64,000 nucleotides of DNA from Pontibacter mangrovi (GTDB lineage Bacteria; Bacteroidota; Bacteroidia; Cytophagales; Hymenobacteraceae): the NCBI RefSeq assembly GCF_006385705.1, contig NZ_VFRQ01000003.1:186001-250000 (forward strand). The letters run 5' to 3'. Positions 8,620 through 16,061 of the stretch are shown piece after piece; the first letter of the stretch is position 1, and the number at the start of each line of letters is the position of its first letter. The position numbers and the translations under genes are program-made. Below the pieces are notes generated by a model that worked only from the letters and a program-made list of their open reading frames with translations, had not been told where the DNA came from and did no database searches.

Positions 8620-9600
8620 CTACTCAACCCGCAGCACGATCTTTCCGATGTTCTTGTTCTGCTCCATGTAGCGGTGCGCTTCGGCCACGTCTTTCCAATC
8701 GTATACCGAGTCTACCACCGGCTTTAGCTTCCCCTCCTTAAACAGCGGCAGCGCAAAACGGGCAAGATCTTCTGTCAGCTTTATCTGGTACTCTTTGGAT
8801 CTGGAGCGCAGCGTGGAGCCCATCACGTGCAGGCGTTTCGTCAGGATTTTGCGCAGGTCTACCCCATCCACCTTACCGCCACCCAGACTGGCAAGTATAA
8901 CCAGGCGGCCATCCAGGCGCAGGCAGTTGAGGTTCTGGTTGAAGTATGGCCCGGCTATAAAGTCCACGATCACGTCCACGCCCTCGCTGTTTGTATAGGC
9001 CAGCACCTCATCCTCAAAAGGAACCTCTTTATAGTTGATCGCTTTGTGCGCTCCTAAATCAAGGCAAGCCTGTATTTTCTGCTCCGACGCCGTTACCAGC
9101 ACCTCCGCTTTCAAGGCCCGCGCCAGTTGTATGGCCGCCGTGCCCACGCCGCTCGCCCCGGCATGGATCAGCGCCCGCTCGCCGGCCTGCAGCCTGCCTA
9201 GCCACACCAGCGCCTGCCACGCCGTCAGGAACACCTCAGGTATGGCTGCGGCCTCTTCCATACTTAAATTCTCCGGCACCGGCATGGCCATGGCTTCGTC
9301 TATCACGGCATACTCGGCATAGCCGCCTCCGGACAACAGGCCAAACACTTTATCGCCTTTTTTATACCTGGTGCAGTTAATGCCTGCCTCCACTACCTCC
9401 CCGGCCATCTCCAGCCCCAGCAGCGGACTGGCGTCTTTGGGTGGCGGGTACTTGCCCTGCCGCTGCAGGGTATCAGCGCGGTTAAGCGCGGTGGCGTGCA
9501 CTTTTACCAACAGTTCGTATGGCTTCGGGAGCGGCTTTTCAAAATCTCCGAGAACAAGTTGCTCCGGTCCGCCCGGCTGTTTTACAAGTATGGCTTTCAT
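8620..9600 (-). CDS. NAD(P)H-quinone oxidoreductase, PIG3/QOR type
   Basis: A 326-residue member of the zinc-free medium-chain dehydrogenases. The GroES-like N-terminal domain begins 'MKAILVKQPGGPEQLVLGDF' and contains 'NRADTLQRQGKYPPP', typical of the PIG3 subgroup. The nucleotide-binding domain has 'LIHAGASGVGTAAIQLARALKAEV' (about residues 141-164). No structural-zinc cysteine cluster is seen. It probably reduces quinones or enoyl compounds with NADPH. It is a lone gene with the start at ATG 9600. Confidence 0.93.
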   Translation of the reverse strand: MKAILVKQPGGPEQLVLGDFEKPLPKPYELLVKVHATALNRADTLQRQGKYPPPKDASPLLGLEMAGEVVEAGINCTRYKKGDKVFGLLSGGGYAEYAVIDEAMAMPVPENLSMEEAAAIPEVFLTAWQALVWLGRLQAGERALIHAGASGVGTAAIQLARALKAEVLVTASEQKIQACLDLGAHKAINYKEVPFEDEVLAYTNSEGVDVIVDFIAGPYFNQNLNCLRLDGRLVILASLGGGKVDGVDLRKILTKRLHVMGSTLRSRSKEYQIKLTEDLARFALPLFKEGKLKPVVDSVYDWKDVAEAHRYMEQNKNIGKIVLRVE

Positions 9601-9714
9601 GCTGATGCAGTTATTAGTATGTGGTGTTCAGACAGACGCTGATTAGGGAAAGAGGTTGCCCACCAAAAATAAAATAGCCGCTGCAAGGCTGCAAACACAC
9701 TTGCAGAAAATATT

Positions 9715-9771
9715 TACGAAGTTTTCGTAGCTTTTATTACGAAACATTCGTAACTATACGAAAACAACGTA
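9715..9771 (+). promoter_or_regulatory. Tandem BlaI-type operators
   Basis: Two perfect dyads TACGAA-N3-TTCGTA lie at 9715-9729 and 9738-9752, with a degenerate third at 9757-9771 (TACG-N7-CGTA). The last ends just before the ATG of the BlaI-like gene. Their start-to-start spacings are 23 and 19 bases. Position and symmetry fit autorepression by the winged-helix repressor encoded next. The half-site differs from the TACA/TGTA operators known for staphylococcal BlaI/MecI. Confidence 0.82.
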
Positions 9772-9776
9772 AGACG

Positions 9777-10142
9777 ATGGAGAAACTGACACAACAAGAA
9801 GAGGAGGCCATGCAAACTGTATGGTCTTTGGAAGGAGGCTTTATAAAGGAGTTCCTGGAGCACATGCCAGAGCCGAAGCCACCTTACACCACGCTCGCCT
9901 CTACGGTTAAAAACCTGGAGAAAAAAGGATATGTGCAGGGCGAGAAACTCGGCAACTCCTATCGCTACCTGCCGCTCATAAAGCAGGAGGACTACAAAAA
10001 GCGCTTCATGAAAGGCTTTGTGGGCGATTACTTCAAGAACTCCTACAAAGAGCTGGTGGCCTTTTTTGCCAAAGAAAAGCAGATCAGCGCGGAGGAGCTG
10101 AAAGAGATTATCAACATGATCGAGAACAAAAAACCGGAATGA
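9777..10142 (+). CDS. BlaI/MecI/CopY-family transcriptional repressor
   Basis: A 121-residue winged-helix repressor. The N-terminal 'LTQQEEEAMQTVWSLEGGFIKEFLEHMPEPKPPYTTLASTVKNLEKKGYV' is the DNA-binding domain of this family. The C-terminal 50 residues (FVGDYFKNSYKELVAFFAKEKQISAEELKEII) form the dimerisation helices. It stops one base before the M56 peptidase gene, giving the classical repressor-antirepressor operon. It probably binds the three dyads just upstream of its own start. No beta-lactamase gene lies nearby, so the true signal is unknown. Confidence 0.95.
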   Translation: MEKLTQQEEEAMQTVWSLEGGFIKEFLEHMPEPKPPYTTLASTVKNLEKKGYVQGEKLGNSYRYLPLIKQEDYKKRFMKGFVGDYFKNSYKELVAFFAKEKQISAEELKEIINMIENKKPE

Positions 10143-10143
10143 T

Positions 10144-11631
10144 ATGCCTGAGCTGATTTTATACCTCCTGAAAGTAAACGTGGCGCTGCTGCTGTTTTAC
10201 CTGGCCTACCATTTTGTGCTGCGGCCCCTCACCTTTTATACTTTAAACCGCCTGTTCCTGGTGTTCGGGCTAGTGTTCTCTTCGCTGTACCCGCTCCTGG
10301 ACCTGTCGGAGCTGTTCAGCCGCCACCAGGAGCTGGCACAGGTAACGTCTTACGCCGTCGCACTGCCTGCCTGGGCCGTTACCAACGCTGCACCAGCCCA
10401 AGCTAGCGCCTTTGATTACTGGCAGCTGCCTGTGTACCTGTTTTGGGCGGGCACTGTGTTTATGGCTTGCAGAATGGCGCTGCAGTTTACCGCGCTTTAC
10501 AACATCCACACTTCCTCTGCCCCTGCCAGGCATCACGGCACCCCGTTCAGGGCTACGCAACGTATCACCGAGGCTTTCTCGTTCTGGCAAAGCATTTACC
10601 TGAACCCTCGGCAGCACAAGCCGGAGGAGCTGAACGCCATACTTCGGCATGAGCTGGCGCACGTGCGGGGCTGGCATACGCTGGATGTGCTGTTGGCCGA
10701 GCTGAGCACCATCCTCTGCTGGTTTAACCCAGGCGTGTGGCTCCTGAAGAAGGCGCTGAAAGAGAACCTGGAGTTTATTGCCGACCGGCAGGTGGTAAGC
10801 GCCGGCGCCGACCGAAAAGCCTACCAATACCTTCTCCTGAAGATTACAGGCCCTACGGAGCCGCAGATTGCTAACCAATTCCATTTCCCATCACTTAAAA
10901 CAAGAATCGTTATGATGAACAAAAACAAAACCTCGTTGAGGCATGTCGCGCGCTATGTTGTCCTTATTCCTCTGGTTGCCGCCCCTACCTTTCTGGCCAC
11001 GGCTTATACCAAAGCCCCGGAAGCGCCGACAAATAACTCCTACCAGGAATCTGCTGGCTCCACAGCCACTGTTTCCGACTCGGTTGTGTATTATGTTGAT
11101 GGCGTTAAGACTGCCGATGATGCCATTAAAAACCTGGACCCTAACGAGGTTCACAGTATAAATGTGCTCAAAGGGGAAGGCGCGAAAAAGCTGCTAGGCG
11201 CAGAGAAAGCCAAAGGAGTGGTCGCCATCACAACCAAGAAGAACCAGGACGCTCCGGAGGTAATAGAGTTTAACAAAAAGATTTCAGCTGAATCTCCAGC
11301 TAAACCTGGCACGCAAATTAAAGTTGAACAGCAGGAGGAGGAGCCTTATACTTATATCATGGGTGTAACCGACGAGTACTATAAAAACGCGGCTAACCTT
11401 CCGGAAGATCACAAAGCTTTTCTGAAGCGCAACCCACAAGTGAAGTACGTCGGCTTTAAGTTCAACAACAGAAAAGAATACGACCTGACTTCGTTTGTGG
11501 TGTTCCTCAAAAATGGAAAAACAGAGGAGTACGCCTACAACAGGAACCCCAGGATACCGGCTGCAGAAGCCAAGTATGGCGCATTGCCGCAGCTACCTCC
11601 CCCACCGCCGCCTGTTAGAAGCAAGCAATAA
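10144..11631 (+). CDS. BlaR1-like M56 family peptidase with plug-like C-terminal domain
   Basis: A 495-residue integral membrane metallopeptidase. Helices lie near residues 5-25, 35-52 and 92-115. The zinc motif HELAH is at 169-173, followed by 'NLEFIADRQVV' (Glu210, Asp214), and another membrane helix follows at about 260-285. After that comes a periplasmic part. One stretch reads like a TonB-receptor plug (VVYYVDGVKTADDAIKNL...INVLKGEGAKKLLG..KGVVAITTKK, about 313-375), and the tail is Pro-rich. Family members cleave the partner repressor when induced. The tail differs from the penicillin-binding sensor of classical BlaR1, so the inducer need not be a beta-lactam. Confidence 0.9.
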   Translation: MPELILYLLKVNVALLLFYLAYHFVLRPLTFYTLNRLFLVFGLVFSSLYPLLDLSELFSRHQELAQVTSYAVALPAWAVTNAAPAQASAFDYWQLPVYLFWAGTVFMACRMALQFTALYNIHTSSAPARHHGTPFRATQRITEAFSFWQSIYLNPRQHKPEELNAILRHELAHVRGWHTLDVLLAELSTILCWFNPGVWLLKKALKENLEFIADRQVVSAGADRKAYQYLLLKITGPTEPQIANQFHFPSLKTRIVMMNKNKTSLRHVARYVVLIPLVAAPTFLATAYTKAPEAPTNNSYQESAGSTATVSDSVVYYVDGVKTADDAIKNLDPNEVHSINVLKGEGAKKLLGAEKAKGVVAITTKKNQDAPEVIEFNKKISAESPAKPGTQIKVEQQEEEPYTYIMGVTDEYYKNAANLPEDHKAFLKRNPQVKYVGFKFNNRKEYDLTSFVVFLKNGKTEEYAYNRNPRIPAAEAKYGALPQLPPPPPPVRSKQ

Positions 11632-11643
11632 GTATAAAGTACA

Positions 11644-11673
11644 GCCGCCTGGCAGTTTTAGCTGCCGGGCGGT
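11644..11673 (+). terminator. Probable terminator of the BlaI/BlaR1-like operon
   Basis: The stem CCGCCTGGCAG / CTGCCGGGCGG has one G-T wobble and a TTTTAG loop. The base run after it is only moderately T-rich (TTGCATTT). Confidence 0.6.
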
Positions 11674-11828
11674 TGCATTTAAAGCTGTTCCGTTTTCAAC
11701 CCCTGCCCCTCAGAGCTACGCTCGCAAGCTTCGAACTCCCATTCTCGCTTGCCTAAGGAGGGGAATCTGAAATTACGGATGCTGGAGTGTAAGATTCATT
11801 GCTGCTGTTATCATCAGCAGAAGTATAA

Positions 11829-12190
11829 ACCCACCCCTAACCCCTCCGAGGAGGGGAATTGCTCAGAAACGATTATCATCCCCCTGCCCCCTTCGAAGGG
11901 GGACTTGGTTTAAACTCCGTCAGCCGTGGCTATCGAAGTTGATCCCAGCCTTTGGGTTGAGCGCCTTCTAGATTTCCGGTGCCGCAGGCATTGCGACGCA
12001 GGAGCAAAGGAAATGTAGACAGCGCGATGCCCTTATCGAGGGCCCCTACCCCCAAGGCGAGGCCTCCCAGCCTTGGAGGGAGCCAAGTATAAAATGATAC
12101 GATAGGTATGTAAGGCTGAGGATGATCAGTAGCGAGAAAGGATAGCTATTGTGCAGTTGCAGAAAGCAGCAGCAATGAAAGTATAAAGTA
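11829..12190 (+). repeat. Mosaic intergenic repeat, copy B
   Basis: This repeat fills most of the 723-base gene-free stretch before rplM. Modules in order: CCACCCC...GAGGGGAAT (11829-11860), TCATCCCCCTGCCCCCTTCG with its complement GAAGGGGG (about 11877-11911), CCGTCAGCCGTGGCTATCGA and GATCCCAGCCTTTGGGTTGA (11918-11960), the GAGGCCTCCCAGCC block (12059), and the 59-nt block (12109-12167). It lines up with copy D over about 370 bases. It lacks the final hairpin module seen in A, C, D and E. The stretch 11674-11828 shows only a C-rich CTAAGGAGGGGAA fragment. Confidence 0.87.
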
Positions 12191-12259
12191 GCAATCCTGC
12201 ACCTTTCCCTGCCATAAACATACTATTTCCCTGTATCCCAGCATATTTCGCACTATCTG

Positions 12260-12290
12260 TTGCATATCAAATAAATAGCTTCTATCTTTG
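12260..12290 (+). promoter_or_regulatory. Promoter of the rplM-rpsI-rpsB operon
   Basis: TTG (12260-12262) and TATCTTTG (12283-12290) are separated by 20 bases, an excellent match to the Bacteroidetes TTG...TAnnTTTG promoter. Transcription would begin near 12295, leaving a leader of about 60 bases before the rplM ATG. Confidence 0.8.
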
Positions 12291-12354
12291 TGTCCATTTT
12301 CCAAGAACCGAAAGTTCATAATTTAAATAAATAAATCGCTTACAACCACTAAAA

Positions 12355-12804
12355 ATGGATCATTTAAGTTATAAGACCCTTACTGTCAGCAAGAAGACAG
12401 CCAACAAAGGCTGGGTGATTGTTGATGCAGGGCAAGGAAGCTTGGGTCGTGTGGCATCTGAGGTTGCCAAGATCCTGAAAGGCAAGCACAAGCCTTCGTA
12501 CACTCCTTTCGCTGACTGCGGCGACAACGTGATCATCATCAACGCTGATGACACACGTTTCACAGGCCGTAAGTGGGATCAGAAGTACTACCTGACGCAC
12601 ACTGGTTACCCAGGCGGTCAGAAGAAGACTTCTCCACGTGAGCTTAAGGCTAAATCATCTATGCTGCTTGTAGAGCGCGCTGTTCGTGGCATGTTGCCTA
12701 AAAACAGACTGGGCCGCGAGCTGTTCCGTAATCTTCATGTTTTTGCAGGAAGCGAGCACCCATTTGCAGCTCAGCAGCCTAAAGAATTAACCCTCAACAT
12801 CTAA
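12355..12804 (+). CDS. rplM: 50S ribosomal protein L13
   Basis: A 149-residue early-assembly protein of the large subunit. Diagnostic stretches are 'WVIVDAGQGSLGRVASEVAKIL', 'YTPFADCGDNVIIINADD', 'YYLTHTGYPGG' and 'AVRGMLPKNRLGRELFRNLHVF'. It leads an operon with rpsI 7 bases downstream and rpsB after that, the usual L13-S9-S2 order. A strong promoter lies upstream. Confidence 0.99.
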   Translation: MDHLSYKTLTVSKKTANKGWVIVDAGQGSLGRVASEVAKILKGKHKPSYTPFADCGDNVIIINADDTRFTGRKWDQKYYLTHTGYPGGQKKTSPRELKAKSSMLLVERAVRGMLPKNRLGRELFRNLHVFAGSEHPFAAQQPKELTLNI

Positions 12805-12811
12805 TTAATTA

Positions 12812-13198
12812 ATGGAAGTTATCAATACATCTGGTAGAAGAAAAACCTCGGTGGCTCGTATCTACATGACGGCCGGGCAAGGGAATATCACTATTAACGG
12901 TAGAGATATCAAGGACTACTTCCCTAGCGAAGTACTTCAAACTATTGTGAATCAGCCGTTCAGAACCTTGGAAGCTATTGGCAAGTACGATGTGAAAGCC
13001 AATCTTAGAGGTGGTGGTGTAAGCGGCCAGGCTGAAGCACTTAGACTTGCTATATCTAAAGCACTGGTAGTAGAAAACGCCGAGACGAAATCAGCTCTTA
13101 AGAAAGAGGGCTTCATTACGCGTGACCCACGTATGGTGGAGCGTAAGAAGTTCGGTAAGCGCAAAGCTCGTCGTTCATTCCAGTTCAGCAAACGTTAA
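12812..13198 (+). CDS. rpsI: 30S ribosomal protein S9
   Basis: A 128-residue small-subunit protein whose C-terminal tail reaches the P site. It begins 'VINTSGRRKTSVARIYM' and ends in the conserved basic tail 'RDPRMVERKKFGKRKARRSFQFSKR', whose final Arg contacts P-site tRNA. It is co-transcribed with rplM and rpsB. Confidence 0.99.
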   Translation: MEVINTSGRRKTSVARIYMTAGQGNITINGRDIKDYFPSEVLQTIVNQPFRTLEAIGKYDVKANLRGGGVSGQAEALRLAISKALVVENAETKSALKKEGFITRDPRMVERKKFGKRKARRSFQFSKR

Positions 13199-13219
13199 TA
13201 TTAAAGGTGTATCAACAAC

Positions 13220-13987
13220 ATGGCAAGTACTAACTATAAAGAATTACTTGAGGCAGGTGTTCACTTTGGCCACCTTACCCGCAAGTGGGACCCGAAAATG
13301 GCTCCATACATTTTCATGGAGAAAAACGGTATCCACATCATTGACCTGAACAAAACTTTGGTTGCGCTGGATGAGGCTACGGCCGCTATCAAGAACATCG
13401 CAAAGTCTGGTCGTAAAATCCTTTTTGTAGCTACCAAGAAGCAAGCGCAAGAGATCGTGGCAGAAGAGGCGCGTCGCCTGAAGATGCCTTACGTTACCGA
13501 GCGTTGGCTGGGTGGTATGCTGACAAACTTCGCTACGGTGCGTAAGTCTCTGAAGAAAATGTCTACCATCGATAAGATGATGAAAGACCCGGAGCAGTCT
13601 AAGGCACTGGCGAAGCGTGAGAAGCTGATGCTGTCTCGTGAGCGTGAGAAACTGGATCGTGTACTGGGCGGTATTGCCGACCTGTCTCGCCTGCCAGCTG
13701 CTCTGTTCATCGTGGACGTGAAGCGTGAGCACATCGCGGTAAAAGAAGCTCAGAAACTAAACCTGCCAGTATTCGCGGTTTGCGATACGAATTCTAACCC
13801 AGAGCTGGTAGACTTCCCTATCCCTGCAAACGACGACGCTTCTAAGTCTGTAGCCCTGATCGTATCGATCGTAGGCAAGGCTATCGAAGAAGGTCTGTCT
13901 GAGCGCAAAGTGGACAAAGAAGAAACTGAGCGCAAGCGTTCTGAAGAAGAAGGAATTAAGGCGAAGCAGGAAGCTGACGAGCAATAA
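13220..13987 (+). CDS. rpsB: 30S ribosomal protein S2
   Basis: A 255-residue S2 with signature stretches 'LLEAGVHFGHLTRKWDPKMAPYIF', 'RWLGGMLTNFATVRKSL' and 'PVFAVCDTNSNPELVDFPIPANDDASKSV'. The C-terminal 30 residues are a charged Glu/Lys tail, longer than in E. coli. It is last in the rplM operon. A terminator separates it from tsf, although S2 and EF-Ts are commonly co-transcribed elsewhere. Confidence 0.99.
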   Translation: MASTNYKELLEAGVHFGHLTRKWDPKMAPYIFMEKNGIHIIDLNKTLVALDEATAAIKNIAKSGRKILFVATKKQAQEIVAEEARRLKMPYVTERWLGGMLTNFATVRKSLKKMSTIDKMMKDPEQSKALAKREKLMLSREREKLDRVLGGIADLSRLPAALFIVDVKREHIAVKEAQKLNLPVFAVCDTNSNPELVDFPIPANDDASKSVALIVSIVGKAIEEGLSERKVDKEETERKRSEEEGIKAKQEADEQ

Positions 13988-14010
13988 AACCTAATTCATA
14001 TTGCACTTAT

Positions 14011-14052
14011 CAAACTGAACATTGGGCATACTCCGCTTCAATGTTCAGTTTG
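14011..14052 (+). terminator. Terminator between rpsB and tsf
   Basis: The perfect 14-bp arms CAAACTGAACATTG and CAATGTTCAGTTTG surround a 14-base loop and are followed by TTTTA. It starts 23 bases after the rpsB stop and implies a separate start for tsf. Confidence 0.85.
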
Positions 14053-14185
14053 TTTTAGGGCATAGGAGAGACACAATACGTAAGACAACAGACTCCGGGT
14101 ACGGGGTTTCATGAAAGTCGAAACGGGAAAGCACCTCTCGCAATAATTTCTAATTTATAATTTTTAATTTCTAATTATAAGAAAG

Positions 14186-15019
14186 ATGGCTATTACAGCA
14201 CAAGACGTTAACAAACTCCGTCAGGAAACCGGAGCCGGTATGATGGACTGCAAGAAGGCGCTTACTGAAGCTAACGGCGACTTTGAGGCAGCTAAAGATA
14301 TTCTGCGCAAGCAAGGCCAGAAAATTGCCAGCAAGCGCGCTGACAACGCTACCTCTGAGGGTATCGTGCTGACGCATGTAAGCGAAGATGGCACTAACGG
14401 TAAAGTAATTGCCCTGGCTTGCGAAACTGAGCCAGTATCTAAAGTAGAGGACTTCCAGAACCTGGCGAAAGCCGCTATGGAAACTGCTGTTTCTACAAAC
14501 GCTGCTACTAAAGAAGAGCTGCTTGCTGCTCCTCAGGCTGACGGCCGCTCGCTGCAGGACCACATCACGGACCTGATGGGTAAAATCGGTGAGAAAATCG
14601 ACGTAGTTTCTTACCAGACTGTGAAAGCTGAGAAAGTTGTAAACTACAACCACTCTAATGGCAAGCTGGGTGTACTGGTTGGCCTTGTAAACACAAACGG
14701 TGCTGACGTAGAGGAAGTAGGCAAAGACGTGGCAATGCAGATTGCTGCCATGAACCCAATCGCGGTGGACAAAGACGGCGTTGACTCTGCTACTGTTGAG
14801 CGTGAGATTGAGGTTGGCAAAGAGCAGGCGCGTGCCGAAGGCAAGCCAGAGCAAATGCTGGAAAAAATCGCGCAGGGCAAACTGAACAAGTTCTACAAAG
14901 ACAACACCCTGTTGAACCAGGACTTCGTGAAAGACCCATCTGTTTCTGTAGCCAAGCTGCTTGACAACACAAGCAAAGGCATGACAGTTAGCGAGTTCAA
15001 GCGCGTAGCTATCGCTTAA
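14186..15019 (+). CDS. tsf: Elongation factor Ts
   Basis: A 277-residue guanine-nucleotide exchange factor for EF-Tu. The N-terminal UBA-like module is clear: 'DVNKLRQETGAGMMDCKKALTEANGDFEAAKDILRKQG'. The core contains 'ACETEPVSKVEDFQNLA' and 'VAMQIAAMNPIAVDKDGV', and the end is 'DNTSKGMTVSEFKRVAIA'. The upstream 130 bases are very AT-rich just before the ATG and carry no clear -7 box. A strong terminator follows the stop. Confidence 0.99.
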   Translation: MAITAQDVNKLRQETGAGMMDCKKALTEANGDFEAAKDILRKQGQKIASKRADNATSEGIVLTHVSEDGTNGKVIALACETEPVSKVEDFQNLAKAAMETAVSTNAATKEELLAAPQADGRSLQDHITDLMGKIGEKIDVVSYQTVKAEKVVNYNHSNGKLGVLVGLVNTNGADVEEVGKDVAMQIAAMNPIAVDKDGVDSATVEREIEVGKEQARAEGKPEQMLEKIAQGKLNKFYKDNTLLNQDFVKDPSVSVAKLLDNTSKGMTVSEFKRVAIA

Positions 15020-15039
15020 GTTCAGCTGAAAGTATAAAG

Positions 15040-15070
15040 AAAAAGCCCCTGATTTCTCAGGGGCTTTTTT
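15040..15070 (+). terminator. tsf terminator
   Basis: The stem AAAAAGCCCCTGA / TCAGGGGCTTTTT with a TTTC loop and a T6 tail starts 20 bases after the tsf stop. Confidence 0.95.
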
Positions 15071-15125
15071 GTTGGGTAACACTGAGCCAAATCAATTTAT
15101 ATTTTATAATTTGTTCATACTAATT

Positions 15126-15662
15126 CTACAAAATTATCCATCCCGCTTTTATAAAGGTTAATTGGGCTTTGTCGATAAATGTTACCCAATTTGATCGCCT
15201 GCCTGCCTTTTCATTGGTTAATTCTAAAAAGAAAACCTGTGGATTCGCAGAATCTGGATAATAAAGCCAAAACCTAAATCTTTTTACTCTTGGATCATCT
15301 GATAGAAAATCAAGCTCTTCAAAATTTCCTATGCTCAAGCTAGTAGCCCCGAGTAAATCAGGATAAAATAATCCTTCTTCGAATATAAGTTGATATTCAG
15401 GTCTTAAGTTAGAGAATTCGACAAACCCTTCTTTTCCAAAATGAACTTTAGAACCGTTGGTTACTATTTGGCCAGTAAACTTGGGGTAAAGCGTCTTTTT
15501 ATATTCATTTTTGAACAACTCTTGTGCCCAATAATCTTCTTGTTCTCCCTGGTTGGCAAATGGTGGTTTTGCTTTTAAAAGGACCTTCACTTCCCGCACT
15601 CCTTTTTGTGGCACACAGCTTACGGAAAGTACAATTACGAATAATGTAATTAAATATCTCAT
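15126..15662 (-). CDS. Hypothetical lipoprotein, AT-rich
   Basis: A 178-residue protein starting MRYLITLFVIVLSVSC, a hydrophobic signal ending at Cys16 in a lipobox-like context (not a perfect L-x-G/A-C). The mature part is hydrophilic, with aromatic strands such as 'FRFWLYYPDSANPQVFFLELTNEKAG'. I recognise no family. The gene is visibly richer in A and T than tsf and the mutS-like gene, which suggests separate origin or weak selection. It is a single gene on the - strand. Confidence 0.7.
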   Translation of the reverse strand: MRYLITLFVIVLSVSCVPQKGVREVKVLLKAKPPFANQGEQEDYWAQELFKNEYKKTLYPKFTGQIVTNGSKVHFGKEGFVEFSNLRPEYQLIFEEGLFYPDLLGATSLSIGNFEELDFLSDDPRVKRFRFWLYYPDSANPQVFFLELTNEKAGRRSNWVTFIDKAQLTFIKAGWIIL

Positions 15663-15707
15663 ACAAATCGAGCAACACCAACAGTGGTAAGAAAAGTAAA
15701 TATTCCC

Positions 15708-15950
15708 TCACCCATTCCGCCTTACCGTGCTCACAAAAATGTCGCGCATGTCCTGAAAACGGTTGAGGACGCCTTCGATAAACTCCTCATCAATCAGAGC
15801 TTTTACACCTTCGTCGCCCATCACTTCGGTTTCCTCTATTTTGTAGATCTGCTCCAGGTTGGCTTTCTCCAGCTTCAGGATATACTTGCCGTTGTAGGAG
15901 TGCAGCGTGATCTTCACGTGCGGGTTTGGTATATCGGCTACTACTCTCAT
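15708..15950 (-). CDS. Small conserved-type hypothetical protein (80 aa)
   Basis: An 80-residue acidic protein, MRVVADIPNPHVKITLHSYNGKYILKLE..., with no signal peptide or membrane segment. It looks like a compact alpha/beta cytoplasmic protein, with a beta hairpin followed by helices (EGVKALIDEEFIEGVLNRFQDMRDIF). Codon use matches its neighbours, which supports a real gene. The function is not recognised. A C-rich repeat module lies between it and the mutS-like gene upstream. Confidence 0.75.
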   Translation of the reverse strand: MRVVADIPNPHVKITLHSYNGKYILKLEKANLEQIYKIEETEVMGDEGVKALIDEEFIEGVLNRFQDMRDIFVSTVRRNG

Positions 15951-15998
15951 GGTTCTATTTTAGCTTTTGTGTTAAAGTATAAATTCTGAAGGAGATAA

Positions 15999-16028
15999 AC
16001 CCACCCCTGCCCCTCCCGAGAGGGGAAT
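15999..16028 (+). repeat. Stand-alone C-rich repeat module
   Basis: CCACCCCTGCCCCTCCCGAG followed by AGGGGAA is the same module that opens repeat copies B, C and D. The CCCCTC/GAGGGG arms can form a small hairpin. A partial reverse copy is at 26318-26335. Confidence 0.75.
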
Positions 16029-16061
16029 TTGCAGTACAGGCTTTTGTCCTTTGGCAAAAAA

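Noticed and set aside
12190..12355. Possible riboswitch or L13 leader structure before rplM
   Set aside because: No recognised aptamer pattern; the region is explained by a promoter and a short leader.
14171..15082. 303-aa open frame antisense to tsf
   Set aside because: It is a shadow of EF-Ts on the opposite strand, ending in the tsf terminator; tsf is certain.
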